Source: Desulfomonilaceae bacterium
GTDB lineage: Bacteria; Desulfobacterota; Desulfomonilia; Desulfomonilales; Desulfomonilaceae
Assembly (NCBI GenBank): GCA_041662605.1
Contig: JBAZSD010000004.1
Span: 161,741-225,740 of the forward strand
Length of the DNA stretch: 64,000 bases
Direction: 5' to 3'
Shown: piece by piece, positions 8,579-17,080 of the stretch
Layout: each line of letters starts with the position of its first letter
Numbering within the stretch: position 1 is the first letter of the stretch
Made by a program: the position numbers and the translations under genes
The notes under the pieces: generated by a model
Seen by the model: only the letters and a program-made list of their open reading frames with translations
The model's database searches: none
What the model was told of the DNA's origin: nothing

Positions 8579-9157
8579 ATGCAAGCGCCATTTTGGGAAA
8601 TACGCGAAAAGGTAAGGCCATTTCTTGACACACGAAACAACCTGATCCATATGGAAGTTTCCGAGGCTTTCGCTGTTAGATTGCTGGAAACGGAACAGGG
8701 TGACGCTACAGTGGTTCTGCCGGCAATAATCCTACACGATGTAGGATGGAAAATGGTACCTGAGGAATTGCACCTTCAGGCATTCGGCCCGAAAGCCAAA
8801 GACATGGAAACCAACAGAATTCACGAGGTCGAGGGAGCCAGAATAGCCCGTGATATCCTGGAAAGCCTTAATTTCTCCAACTCATTGGTCGATGAAATAG
8901 TTGAGATCATCCTGGGACATGATTCGCGTAAAGACGCTCTGTCCCTTAACGACGCTATTGTGAAGGACGCAGACAAGTTGTGGCGTTTCTCTGCTGAGGC
9001 CTTTAAGATAAACCCAAAAAGGTTTAAGATTGATCCCAAGGTTCACGTAAACTGGCTGGGCCAACAAATCGATGGGTGGTTTATAACAGAAACCGGTCGG
9101 AAGATAGCGCGTGACGAACAACGTCTTCGGGCTGCGAGTCTCGAAGCAATCCGCTGA
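8579..9157 (+). CDS. HD-domain phosphohydrolase-like protein
   Basis: A 192-residue HD-superfamily protein. Metal ligands are visible as His24, His53-Asp54 (ILHDVGWKM), the His of HEVEGARIA near 82, the GHDSRK His near 114 and KDADK near 128. This is the HD arrangement of metal-dependent phosphohydrolases. It closely resembles the HD protein at 25361, sharing GWKMVPEELHL, AFGP, HEVEGARIA and the C-terminal GWFITETG-KIAR. Each copy accompanies one PpsA/PpsB-like pair, which suggests removal of phosphate from a pathway intermediate or a nucleotide-linked control role. The start at 8579 has only a weak ribosome site. Confidence 0.75.
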   Translation: MQAPFWEIREKVRPFLDTRNNLIHMEVSEAFAVRLLETEQGDATVVLPAIILHDVGWKMVPEELHLQAFGPKAKDMETNRIHEVEGARIARDILESLNFSNSLVDEIVEIILGHDSRKDALSLNDAIVKDADKLWRFSAEAFKINPKRFKIDPKVHVNWLGQQIDGWFITETGRKIARDEQRLRAASLEAIR

Positions 9158-9170
9158 GTAGGAAACTGTC

Positions 9171-11828
9171 ATGAAAAAAGTCGAGCTGACCATCAACGGG
9201 CTCATGTACACATTCTATGTTGACGACCAATTAGTTCTGTTGGATCTACTGCGTGACAAACTCTGCCTGACTGGAACGAAACAATCTTGTGATCGAAAGG
9301 GACAATGCGGATCTTGCACGGTATTAGTGAACGCCAAACCGACGCATTCCTGCCTTGCAAAAGTGGCTGATCTTGACGGGGCCGATGTGATTTCCATAGA
9401 GGGGCTTGGCACTCCGAAAAATCCTCATCTGATTCAGGAGGCTTTTGCAATCGCAGGCGCCGTTCAATGCGGATTTTGCACTCCAGGCATGATCATCTCC
9501 GCTAAAGCTCTCTTGGGTAGCAATCCAGACCCCAACACAGAGGAAATCAAAAAAGCCCTTCGAGGAAATCTCTGTCGTTGCACGGGGTACAAGAAAATAA
9601 TTGACGCTGTTAAGCTGGCGGGAAGGTTTCTGAGAGGTGAGACAACCCCAAATCAAGAACACCCCGATTCATTCGCCGGCTCTATCGGAGTTTCGCGCCC
9701 AAGACCCAACTCTTTAACGCTCGCATGTGGCGTGGCAAAGTTTTCGGCTGACATCCGAATGGACGGCATGCTCGAGTTGGCGATCGTTCGAAGCCCCTAC
9801 CCTCACGCTCTGATAAAATCCATCGATACTACTGAAGCGCAAATGACGCCTGGTGTGGTCGGTATTATAACAGCCAAGGATATTAAAGGATCCAACCGAC
9901 TAAAGGATGATCAGCCTCTATTGTGCGACAAAAAAATTCACGTGTTGGGTGACGCTGTCGCTATAGTTGCGGCTGAGTCTAAAACACAGGCATTGGCCGG
10001 CGTCGAAGCGGTGAAGGTAGAATACGAAATACTTCATCCCGTAATGACCACGGAAGAGGCTTTAGCTCCAGACAGCCCCCAAGTGCATGAAGGGTCTCTG
10101 AACCTTTGTTACGAACACCCTCAGATTAAAGGGGACGCTGATGCGGCGATGAATCGGGCGTCAACACGTGTAGAGGCTGAATTTTCAACTCAACTCATTC
10201 ATCAGGCAGCGTTGGAACCGGAAGCGTCGGTGGCGTACATGGAGCCGGATGAGGAGGACAATCCGAAGCTGGTCGTAATCGGACGCAGTATCTATATTCA
10301 CCATCATCTGATGGTTTTACAAGAGGCGTTGGGCTGGAACAACATACGTTATGAACAGGCTTTTATCGGCGGTCAATTTGGCATGAAAATGGATATTACC
10401 GCTGAAGGAATTGCAGCCGCAGCAGCCCTCCACTTTCGACGTCCTGCCCGCTATATTTGTAGCCTTGCAGAGTCCATGCAAATAACTACAAAAAGACATC
10501 CATTCCAGATGAAAGTCCGACTCGGGGCGGACAAACAAGGCAAGCTTACCGCATATACCATAGACTTCATAGTTGAAAACGGAGCATATACGTCCGCAGG
10601 GAAATCGGTGCTAAACCGTGCTTTGTATATGCTAAGCGGATCATACGATATTCCAAATGTCCTAGCCAAAGGCCAGTTGGTGTATACGAACAACGCATGG
10701 GGGGGCGCTGCCAGAGGAGCCGGACCACCTCAAGTTAACTTTGCGCTCGAATCCGCCATGGAACTCCTGGCCTCCAAATTGGGAATGGACCCTCTGGAAT
10801 TCCGTCTTTTAAACTCCCTCAAACCGGGGGGATCAATCTCTACTGGCCAGGTTATCGAGGAGTGGCCTTATCCTGGATGCCTTGAAGCTCTCAGACCCCA
10901 TTATCAAAGAGCTGTTCGAGAAGCGGCATCTAATAAAGATGGCCGGTTCAAACGTGGCGTCGGAATAGCCGGAGGTAGCTTCGGTATAGGCAGAGGAGGA
11001 CCAGACAGATCCAATGTCGCAGTGGAACTCAACCCAGATGGTGGACTAACAGTCTATGGCTCTATCGCAGATCCAGGTGAAGGCAATGACGCGATGCTCA
11101 CCCAGATAGCCTCTCACCTCACAGCTATTCCTCCAGAGAAAATTCGCCTGATCATCTGTGATACTGACAGGACCCCCGATTCCAGTTCAGCGTCCGGTAG
11201 TCGTGTAACTTATATGAGTGGGGGAGCCATGATAAAAGCCATAGAAGGCCTCAAAGCCACGATGGAGGAAGTTGGAGCCACATCGTTCGACGAACTTGTG
11301 GCCGCAGGTAAACCCACTCGATTCTTGGGATCTAGAGTAGCGGAAACAACCCTTCTGGACACTAAAACGGGCCAGGGGACGCCTTTCGAATCGCGTGTCC
11401 ATGGTGTTCAAATGGCCGAAGTTGAGGTTGATACCGAAACAGGAGCGGTTAGGATTCACAAGATAACGGCTATCGTCGACCCTGGAACCATTATCAACCC
11501 CATGATTGTAGAAGGTCAAATAGAAGGCGGTGTAGATATGGGCGCGGGGATGGCTCTTCGTGAACATTACGTACACGGAAAAACCCGTGACTGGGTGGGC
11601 CTCAAGTTCCCCACAACCAGAACGGCTTTTGATATCGATGTGATATTGCTTCAGACCCCTCGAAAAAAAGGCGCATTGGGCGCCGTAGGTGTGGGAGAGT
11701 TTGTCCTGTTGCCTACCGCCGCAGCAATAGTCACGGCTATTCAGAATGCTACCGGAGGAACCCGTATACGGGATCTGCCGGCTACGCCGCAACGGGTCTT
11801 GGAATCCATGAAGTCCCCATTGGATTAG
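9171..11828 (+). CDS. MOP-type aldehyde oxidoreductase, single-chain 2x[2Fe-2S]/Mo hydroxylase
   Basis: The 885-residue protein has the same order as Desulfovibrio aldehyde oxidoreductase (about 907 residues). A plant-ferredoxin-type [2Fe-2S] domain has Cys40, 46, 49 and 61. A helical [2Fe-2S] domain has Cys100, 103, 135 and 137. A long molybdopterin-binding part follows, with no FAD domain. The catalytic base is Glu843 in GVGEFVLLP. Xanthine-oxidase-family enzymes hydroxylate aldehydes or aromatic/heterocyclic carbons with water-derived oxygen. The first cluster has five residues between Cys40 and Cys46, one more than the common spacing. It follows the HD gene by 13 bases. Substrate is likely an aldehyde or aryl compound of the region A pathway. 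Confidence 0.88.
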   Translation: MKKVELTINGLMYTFYVDDQLVLLDLLRDKLCLTGTKQSCDRKGQCGSCTVLVNAKPTHSCLAKVADLDGADVISIEGLGTPKNPHLIQEAFAIAGAVQCGFCTPGMIISAKALLGSNPDPNTEEIKKALRGNLCRCTGYKKIIDAVKLAGRFLRGETTPNQEHPDSFAGSIGVSRPRPNSLTLACGVAKFSADIRMDGMLELAIVRSPYPHALIKSIDTTEAQMTPGVVGIITAKDIKGSNRLKDDQPLLCDKKIHVLGDAVAIVAAESKTQALAGVEAVKVEYEILHPVMTTEEALAPDSPQVHEGSLNLCYEHPQIKGDADAAMNRASTRVEAEFSTQLIHQAALEPEASVAYMEPDEEDNPKLVVIGRSIYIHHHLMVLQEALGWNNIRYEQAFIGGQFGMKMDITAEGIAAAAALHFRRPARYICSLAESMQITTKRHPFQMKVRLGADKQGKLTAYTIDFIVENGAYTSAGKSVLNRALYMLSGSYDIPNVLAKGQLVYTNNAWGGAARGAGPPQVNFALESAMELLASKLGMDPLEFRLLNSLKPGGSISTGQVIEEWPYPGCLEALRPHYQRAVREAASNKDGRFKRGVGIAGGSFGIGRGGPDRSNVAVELNPDGGLTVYGSIADPGEGNDAMLTQIASHLTAIPPEKIRLIICDTDRTPDSSSASGSRVTYMSGGAMIKAIEGLKATMEEVGATSFDELVAAGKPTRFLGSRVAETTLLDTKTGQGTPFESRVHGVQMAEVEVDTETGAVRIHKITAIVDPGTIINPMIVEGQIEGGVDMGAGMALREHYVHGKTRDWVGLKFPTTRTAFDIDVILLQTPRKKGALGAVGVGEFVLLPTAAAIVTAIQNATGGTRIRDLPATPQRVLESMKSPLD

Positions 11829-11843
11829 AGGGGCGACACCTTC

Positions 11844-12191
11844 TTGGGCCACCACGGGGACACCAAAACAAGTGACAGTGATACAACCGCTGTGCAAGCC
11901 GATATCGCCCTGTTTGATGAAGAAGGCTTTTTATTGGATCCTGACGTGTGGAACGAAACGATGGCGGAAAATATCGCACGCGCTCAAGGGATGTCCGAGC
12001 TAAATGAACTTCACTGGCAGGTGATTAGCTTCCTGCGAAAATACTATATGTCGATGGGAAAAGCTCCCCTTAACACTGAACTGAGAAAGGGCGCCGGTTT
12101 AAGTTTGACGCAAATAGAAAGGATTTTCCCGGGTGGCATCAAGTTCGGCGCTCGTCGCATAGCGGGATTGCCCAACCCTAAGAGCTGCTAA
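11844..12191 (+). CDS. DsrC/TusE-like sulfur-carrier protein lacking Cys B
   Basis: A protein of about 100-115 residues with clear DsrC-family signatures: DEEGFLLDPDVWNE, ELHWQVISFLRKYY and the C-terminal PGGIKFGARRIAGLPNPKSC. The terminal Cys115 matches the universally kept Cys A, but the position of Cys B is Arg104, so it cannot form the intramolecular link used by true DsrC in sulfite reduction. It therefore resembles TusE-type sulfur relay proteins. The start is unsure: TTG 11844 behind GAGGGG, or GTG 11892. Its place between a molybdenum hydroxylase and a cysteine desulfurase suggests it hands sulfur to an acceptor, perhaps the molybdenum cofactor. Confidence 0.8.
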   Translation: MGHHGDTKTSDSDTTAVQADIALFDEEGFLLDPDVWNETMAENIARAQGMSELNELHWQVISFLRKYYMSMGKAPLNTELRKGAGLSLTQIERIFPGGIKFGARRIAGLPNPKSC

Positions 12192-12195
12192 AACA

Positions 12196-13371
12196 ATGTC
12201 TTCCTGTCCCGAGACAATTTATTTGGATAACGCAGCCACCACATTCCCAAAACCTCCCGATGTTATTCGATCGATGTTGGAAGGTTACGAGTGTTTGGGT
12301 GTTTCACCGGGCAGAGGTGGTTATGATCTGGCTGTTCGAGCCGAAGAATTTGTCGCCGGTGTGAGACGACAAGTTAGCGACTTCTTCGGGGGTCATGATC
12401 CGAATAGAGTGGTTTTTTCCTACAACGCCACAGACGCTCTTAATACTATCATCTTCGGCTTGGTCGAACCCGGATGCCATGTTATCAGCTCCAGACTGGA
12501 GCATAATTCGGTACTGAGGCCTCTTTATCACCTCAGGGAAAAGAACCTTATCACTTTAGAACTCCTTCCGTTTGATTCCAGTGGCTTTGTCAATCCTCAA
12601 GACGTGGAAAAAGCGATCAGACATGAAACCGGACTTGTCATACTCACCCACGCTTCAAATGTCCTGGGTACAATTCAGCCTGTAGAGTCAATCGGCCTCA
12701 TTTGCCATGAAAAAAATGTTCCATTTGTTATTGACGCATCCCAAAGCGCAGGGATCATTCCTATAGATATGAAGGCATGGCGCCTGGACGCCATAGCGTT
12801 CACAGGCCATAAGTCTTTGTTGGGCCCGACTGGAATAGGCGGACTGGTCATTCGTGACGGTTTAGACGTTCGGGCCAGCCGTTTCGGAGGGACCGGCGTC
12901 GATTCAGACAGTCCGGCGCATACAGACGAATACCCTCAACATCTGGAACCCGGCACCATTAACATGCTCGGTGTCATAGGGCTTTCCGCCGGCATGCGGC
13001 ATATCACAGAGCTAGGCCTTCAAAATATTTATGAACGCGAGATGGATCTATTAAGGAAGCTTCGTGATGGACTTACCTGCTTCAAACGTGTCCGACTTTA
13101 TTGCGCTGATAATTTGACCAACCATCTTCCGCTCCTGACGCTTAATGTCGATGGCATTAGCGCTGCTGATTTAGGCTCTATCCTGGATGGGGATTTTAAC
13201 ATTGCGGTACGAACCGGCCTGCATTGCGCCCCGCTAGTACACCAAGACCTCGGCGTAAGTCCCAACGGCGGTGTGCGATTCAGTATAGGGCCCTCCAATA
13301 CGCATGAGGACATCGACGCCGTCCTGGATGCCTTTGGAGCAATTCTGGAATCCAGCGTAACATCCTCCTAA
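12196..13371 (+). CDS. NifS/SufS-like cysteine desulfurase (class V aminotransferase)
   Basis: A 391-residue PLP enzyme. YLDNAATTFPKP opens the fold, the PLP lysine is Lys206 in FTGHKSLLGPTG, DASQSAG gives the ring-nitrogen aspartate at 180, and the probable persulfide cysteine is Cys344 in RTGLHCAPL. Length and motifs fit group II desulfurases, which release sulfur from cysteine as a persulfide. The start lies four bases after the DsrC/TusE-like stop, so the two are probably cotranslated. Dedicated NifS-like proteins for sulfuration of xanthine-dehydrogenase cofactors are known in other bacteria, which makes that role attractive here. Housekeeping Fe-S assembly genes are not nearby. Confidence 0.85.
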   Translation: MSSCPETIYLDNAATTFPKPPDVIRSMLEGYECLGVSPGRGGYDLAVRAEEFVAGVRRQVSDFFGGHDPNRVVFSYNATDALNTIIFGLVEPGCHVISSRLEHNSVLRPLYHLREKNLITLELLPFDSSGFVNPQDVEKAIRHETGLVILTHASNVLGTIQPVESIGLICHEKNVPFVIDASQSAGIIPIDMKAWRLDAIAFTGHKSLLGPTGIGGLVIRDGLDVRASRFGGTGVDSDSPAHTDEYPQHLEPGTINMLGVIGLSAGMRHITELGLQNIYEREMDLLRKLRDGLTCFKRVRLYCADNLTNHLPLLTLNVDGISAADLGSILDGDFNIAVRTGLHCAPLVHQDLGVSPNGGVRFSIGPSNTHEDIDAVLDAFGAILESSVTSS

Positions 13372-13373
13372 CG

Positions 13374-14585
13374 TTATCGAACCATCGAGGCAAGAATATT
13401 TACAACGGCCTCAGCAAAATCAGTGTCGTTAATATGCGCATTAACTTCTGTCACTTCCACTTTGGAAGCAAGTCTGATTTTGAGTTCAGAAATAAACGCC
13501 TGATTGGCTTTGGGGTCCCACAAGGGACCGCCAACTGCGTCCGCCTCTGAAAAACCGCCCATTGGTATTACTACATTCGTAGGACCTTGGGACCGATTTA
13601 ATTTGTCGGATATTATTCCGGCAAGCTGAATCATGTCCTCAATTGATGTTCTTACTCCGGATCTAAAATCGTACCAGAAGACGGCACGGTCGCGAAGATT
13701 GGTGGGCATGGTCTCTCTTGAGTCAAATTCCAACACTATACAATCAAGACCCCCTGGGACCACTACTTGTGGTAAGCCGAGCCGGCCTGCGGTCTCCAAT
13801 CGACTTGTCCCTATGTCTCCGCAATACCCGCCATACAAGGAATCAGGGAACTCATGAAGGGCCAAATCCACCACAGCGTTTATTATACCCTGCTCTATCA
13901 GATCTTCCATGGCCATGCCGCCAGTTCCATTTGCGTGAAAAGGGGCTACCTCATAACCTTTAAGCTCCAGCTTTGATTTAACCTTCATGGCTCCTTCCGT
14001 AATGAAGCCAAAAGATGTCAGTCCCACAATAGGTTTTTCCGAGCTGATCTTTCTGGAATCGAAAGCCATACCCGCTATAGCCGCCGCGGCATTAGACAGT
14101 ATCTTTCTGCTGATAGGGTTAAGGCCGAGTATGTCCACAACTGAATGCATTACCGTGATATCTTTGGTTCCAATTAGTCGGCTCATGTCTCGTGACGCTA
14201 CGGTAGAAACCATGAGTTTGGGGACACCGAGTGGCAGGCTCCTCATAACTCCCATCCCGATGTGAGTACCGGTTCCACCTCCCACTGACACTATTCCAGA
14301 CAGACGCTTACCTTCGTGGAGTTTCCTTGCAATTGACGAAGCCCCAAGAATCATGCTTTCTACAGCGGTTCTTCTGTCCCCCCGTTTATGAATGTCCTCT
14401 ATGCTGGTTCCGGCTGCTAAAGCCACATCTATTCGAGAAATATCCGCTTGGCAGGTTGGTGGATTAAGCGTTCCAACATCAACCACGATCGTTGAACATT
14501 CGTGCCGGGATATTTCACTTTTAAGGAAATCGACCTCGGCGCCTTTTGTGTCCAAGGTTCCGAGAATTACTACAATGGGCTTCAT
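13374..14585 (-). CDS. UPF0261 / Tm-1-like ATP-binding protein
   Basis: A 403-residue member of the UPF0261 (Tm-1-like) family. It opens with ILGTLDTKGAEVDFLKSEI, has the glycine-rich SVGGGTGTHIGMGVM near 100, and ends with PMGGFSEADAVGGPLWDP and EVTEVNAHINDTDFAEA. Tm-1 of tomato uses this fold to bind ATP and a viral protein; the bacterial function is unsettled. Its tail meets the desulfurase tail with a three-base gap, so the two genes converge. A paralogue sits at 23246 inside the phenol-type operon. Having one copy by each Pps-like module suggests a recurring accessory or regulatory role. Start ATG 14585 has GAGG six bases upstream. Confidence 0.85.
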   Translation of the reverse strand: MKPIVVILGTLDTKGAEVDFLKSEISRHECSTIVVDVGTLNPPTCQADISRIDVALAAGTSIEDIHKRGDRRTAVESMILGASSIARKLHEGKRLSGIVSVGGGTGTHIGMGVMRSLPLGVPKLMVSTVASRDMSRLIGTKDITVMHSVVDILGLNPISRKILSNAAAAIAGMAFDSRKISSEKPIVGLTSFGFITEGAMKVKSKLELKGYEVAPFHANGTGGMAMEDLIEQGIINAVVDLALHEFPDSLYGGYCGDIGTSRLETAGRLGLPQVVVPGGLDCIVLEFDSRETMPTNLRDRAVFWYDFRSGVRTSIEDMIQLAGIISDKLNRSQGPTNVVIPMGGFSEADAVGGPLWDPKANQAFISELKIRLASKVEVTEVNAHINDTDFAEAVVNILASMVR

Positions 14586-14648
14586 TGGGACCTCGCGGGA
14601 ATAGATTGTGACTCGGCAGGTTTGCTTGGGTCTTAATTCTAACTCTCA

Positions 14649-15566
14649 CTATTCGGGGTGTTCGTCCAGAAAATTCTCATTGCGTTTCTTAATAGCTATT
14701 TTTAGGAATTGTCGGACATGAGACATCATTGGTTTTTCTCGAAGCACTACTATGTCGGCCGGAAACCGGATGTCGCCTTCGACAAGGTCAATCTTCTTCA
14801 AAATCCCTTTCGAAAGCTCATTTGGAACCTCGTTAGCCATTACAAACGAAACTCCCATTCGGCGCTCAACATAGGCCAGAATGAAACTCAGACTTCCCGA
14901 CTCTATGATTGCGGAGGGCTTTACACTATGCTCTCCGAGTTTTTTTAGGATAGCGTCTCGCGATCCTGATCCCTGTTCCCGTATTATTAGCAATTCTCCG
15001 GACAGGTCCTTGATGGAGACATTCGCGCGTTGGCAGAGCGGGTGATCAGGCCTGGCTACTAATACCAATTCTACTATTGCAAAAGGGAATGCCTTGAAGC
15101 AAGCGTCGTAGTTGGTCCTAGCCACTACAACCAGATCCTTTTTCCGGCTCCTGAGACGGGCCATTAAATCCAAAGAATTTCCCTCGTTCAATTTCACCTG
15201 GATTTGCGGGAACTGATCCTGAAACTTTGCGACCAGTTCCGGCATCAATGTGACCGCATAATCTTTAGTTGTACCAATCCTCAAGACACCAGACTTGGGT
15301 TTCCGCGCTTCGTCAAGCACAGATTCAATTTGGTCCAGGCGGGCAAATATGACCTTACTCAACAGAAAAACCGATTCCCCAGCGTCTGTGAGTTTATACT
15401 GACTGCCCTCACGATAAACTAATTTTACACCACACTCTTCCTGGAAAAGATTAATTTGTTGAGAGATGGCCGGTTGGCTAACGTTCGAATATTCCGCAGC
15501 GCGAGTCATGCTGTGAAACCGGCAGAAATGGTAAAAGGTCTCCAGGTGTTTGAGATTGATTGGCAT
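14649..15566 (-). CDS. LysR-family transcriptional regulator
   Basis: A 305-residue LysR protein. The winged helix-turn-helix occupies residues 1-60 (LKHLETFYHFCRFHSMTRAAEY, then SQPAISQQI), and the effector domain begins near 90 (GVLRIGTTKDYAVTLMPELV). It is transcribed away from ubiX across a 417-base gap with a strong forward promoter and a dyad, the usual arrangement for a LysR regulator of the divergent operon. An aromatic or CoA-ester effector is plausible but unproven. It may also drive the minus-strand UPF0261 gene 63 bases downstream. Confidence 0.9.
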   Translation of the reverse strand: MPINLKHLETFYHFCRFHSMTRAAEYSNVSQPAISQQINLFQEECGVKLVYREGSQYKLTDAGESVFLLSKVIFARLDQIESVLDEARKPKSGVLRIGTTKDYAVTLMPELVAKFQDQFPQIQVKLNEGNSLDLMARLRSRKKDLVVVARTNYDACFKAFPFAIVELVLVARPDHPLCQRANVSIKDLSGELLIIREQGSGSRDAILKKLGEHSVKPSAIIESGSLSFILAYVERRMGVSFVMANEVPNELSKGILKKIDLVEGDIRFPADIVVLREKPMMSHVRQFLKIAIKKRNENFLDEHPE

Positions 15567-15630
15567 ACTGGACCTCGTTGTACCGAAGTATAGTATAAGA
15601 TAGACTTATGGACATATAACTTTTTCTATC

Positions 15631-15659
15631 TTGACTTGAATGTTTTAGAATTTCATAAT
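15631..15659 (+). promoter_or_regulatory. Sigma-70-type promoter toward ubiX/pps operon
   Basis: TTGACT at 15631-15636 and CATAAT at 15654-15659 are separated by exactly 17 bases, close to consensus. It points to the ubiX start about 320 bases away, implying a long leader. It also lies only 65 bases from the divergent LysR start, so regulator binding near here could affect both directions. Confidence 0.6.
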
Positions 15660-15815
15660 TGAGATCAAGCAAGAGACTTGCGAACAAGCGACGAAAGTCG
15701 GCGTTCCGGCCTGCACAAGGGCAGTAGGGTAAACTTTCATTGTTTATCCGGGTGGCGTGTCATTACATGTTAAAAAGTCGAGGCCTTGCGATATTGGTTT
15801 AACACTTCCCAAAGA

Positions 15816-15835
15816 CTCATGACGGAAAGCATGAG
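15816..15835. promoter_or_regulatory. Palindrome CTCATG-N8-CATGAG in the lysR-ubiX gap
   Basis: Perfect six-base arms around an eight-base centre lie downstream of the ubiX promoter and about 150 bases before the ubiX start. This could be an operator, for LysR or another factor, or a leader hairpin. The rest of the 417-base gap shows no small ORF that I trust. Confidence 0.35.
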
Positions 15836-15983
15836 AACCAAAACTGGCGAACCTGCAGCCTTACAGTTCATTATTGTTTTTATCGGGCTAACAAAGCTGG
15901 GACAAAGCATCAGCAGCAGACTCTCAACGTAGACAGACCACATTAACAAACACGATTCGATCAGATTGCTGGAAAGGCATGTA

Positions 15984-16547
15984 GTGAAGAGAATTGTTGT
16001 AGGAGTTAGTGGCGCAAGCGGGACCATTTACGGTGTCCGACTGCTCGAGGTCCTAAACCAGATTGATGGCGTTGAAACCCATCTGATTCTTTCCCGCGGG
16101 GCTAGAGTCACGATGGAGCATGAGACGTCAATGAAACCTGATGCGCTTGAAAAGCTTGCTCATGTATCTCACTCCCCTGACGATCTTGCAGCTTGTGTTT
16201 CAAGTGGATCTTTCAAGACTGATGGTATGGTGGTCGCCCCCTGCTCGATGAAGAGCCTGTCCATGATCGCTAATTCGATAGATGACAACCTGTTGATTCG
16301 AGCGGCGGACGTAACCCTTAAGGAAAGAAGAAAACTTGTCTTGATCGTGAGGGAAACACCTCTCCATCTTGGTCATCTTCGGCAAATGACAGCAGTAACA
16401 GAGATAGGGGCAATAATATTGCCACCAGTTCCATCTTTCTACCACAAACCAAAGACAATAGAAGACATAGTAGATCAGACCATAGGAAAAACCCTGGATC
16501 AATTAGATATCGATCACCACCTGTTTCAGCGCTGGGCGGGAGGATGA
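15984..16547 (+). CDS. ubiX: UbiX-type flavin prenyltransferase
   Basis: The GTG at 15984 is chosen because GGAAAGG lies six bases upstream and the protein then begins MKRIVVGVSGASG, as UbiX proteins do. The frame extends to a TTG at 15966 with a poorer context. The 187-residue protein has the FMN-binding SGASG near 9, the VVAPCSMKSL segment near 90 and RETPLHLGHLRQM near 125. UbiX attaches a dimethylallyl unit to FMNH2 to make prenyl-FMN, the cofactor of UbiD decarboxylases/carboxylases. It is the first gene after the strong promoter and serves the UbiD encoded at 20122. Confidence 0.92.
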   Translation: MKRIVVGVSGASGTIYGVRLLEVLNQIDGVETHLILSRGARVTMEHETSMKPDALEKLAHVSHSPDDLAACVSSGSFKTDGMVVAPCSMKSLSMIANSIDDNLLIRAADVTLKERRKLVLIVRETPLHLGHLRQMTAVTEIGAIILPPVPSFYHKPKTIEDIVDQTIGKTLDQLDIDHHLFQRWAGG

Positions 16548-17056
16548 TCAAGGAAGATCTCGAGAAAACAGTAATCCGCTTCCTGGATTCATTGACCACA
16601 ATGACTCTCGGTTGCACCCTGGCGGATGAACCATGGATTTGCCCGGTATTTTACGCTCGTCAGGGATTTGATCTCGTGTTCTTTTCGTCACAAAACTCCA
16701 GACATTCTGTCGTGTTCAAGGAAAATCGACGAGCCGCGGCGTCGGTTCATGCAGCATGCGACAACTGGCGGGATATCAAAGGATTACAGATGGAAGGCCA
16801 TGTCGAAACTATAACGAAGATACCTGCGATCGCAAGAGCTACTGTGACGTACTTCAGAAGGTATCCATTTGTTAGAGAGTTTTTTAGCAAAGACTCCTCT
16901 TTGTCCAATGAACTTAGGGGGAAAATGAGCAGAGTCGCTCTGTACATTTTTCGCCCTGGTACAATACTATACTTGGATAATTCAATCGGAATGGGTGTCA
17001 GATGGAAACTGACCATACACGATGGAGTAGCGGTTGGTTCCCCTGTTCCAGCCTAA
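16544..17056 (+). CDS. Pyridoxamine-phosphate-oxidase-like flavin split-barrel protein
   Basis: A 170-residue protein whose ATG overlaps the ubiX stop (ATGA), with GGGAGG upstream, so translation is coupled. It shows the split-barrel pattern of PNPOx-like/UPF0306 proteins: TMTLGCTLADEPWICPVFYA at 19-38, then LVFFSSQNSRHS and GLQMEGHVETIT. Members bind FMN, F420 or heme. True pyridoxamine-phosphate oxidation needs oxygen and is unlikely here. Tight coupling to ubiX suggests handling of flavin, such as supply of reduced FMN or transfer or maturation of prenyl-FMN, but this is inference. Confidence 0.65.
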   Translation: MIKEDLEKTVIRFLDSLTTMTLGCTLADEPWICPVFYARQGFDLVFFSSQNSRHSVVFKENRRAAASVHAACDNWRDIKGLQMEGHVETITKIPAIARATVTYFRRYPFVREFFSKDSSLSNELRGKMSRVALYIFRPGTILYLDNSIGMGVRWKLTIHDGVAVGSPVPA

Positions 17057-17080
17057 CTCCAGGAAATAGTCCAAACTCAT

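Noticed and set aside
11187..11897. 236-codon minus-strand ORF inside the molybdenum hydroxylase gene
   Set aside because: It is an antisense shadow of a strongly coding region and has no motifs.
15770..16027. Minus-strand ORF overlapping the ubiX start
   Set aside because: It overlaps ubiX antisense and its hydrophobic translation is low complexity without any family motif.
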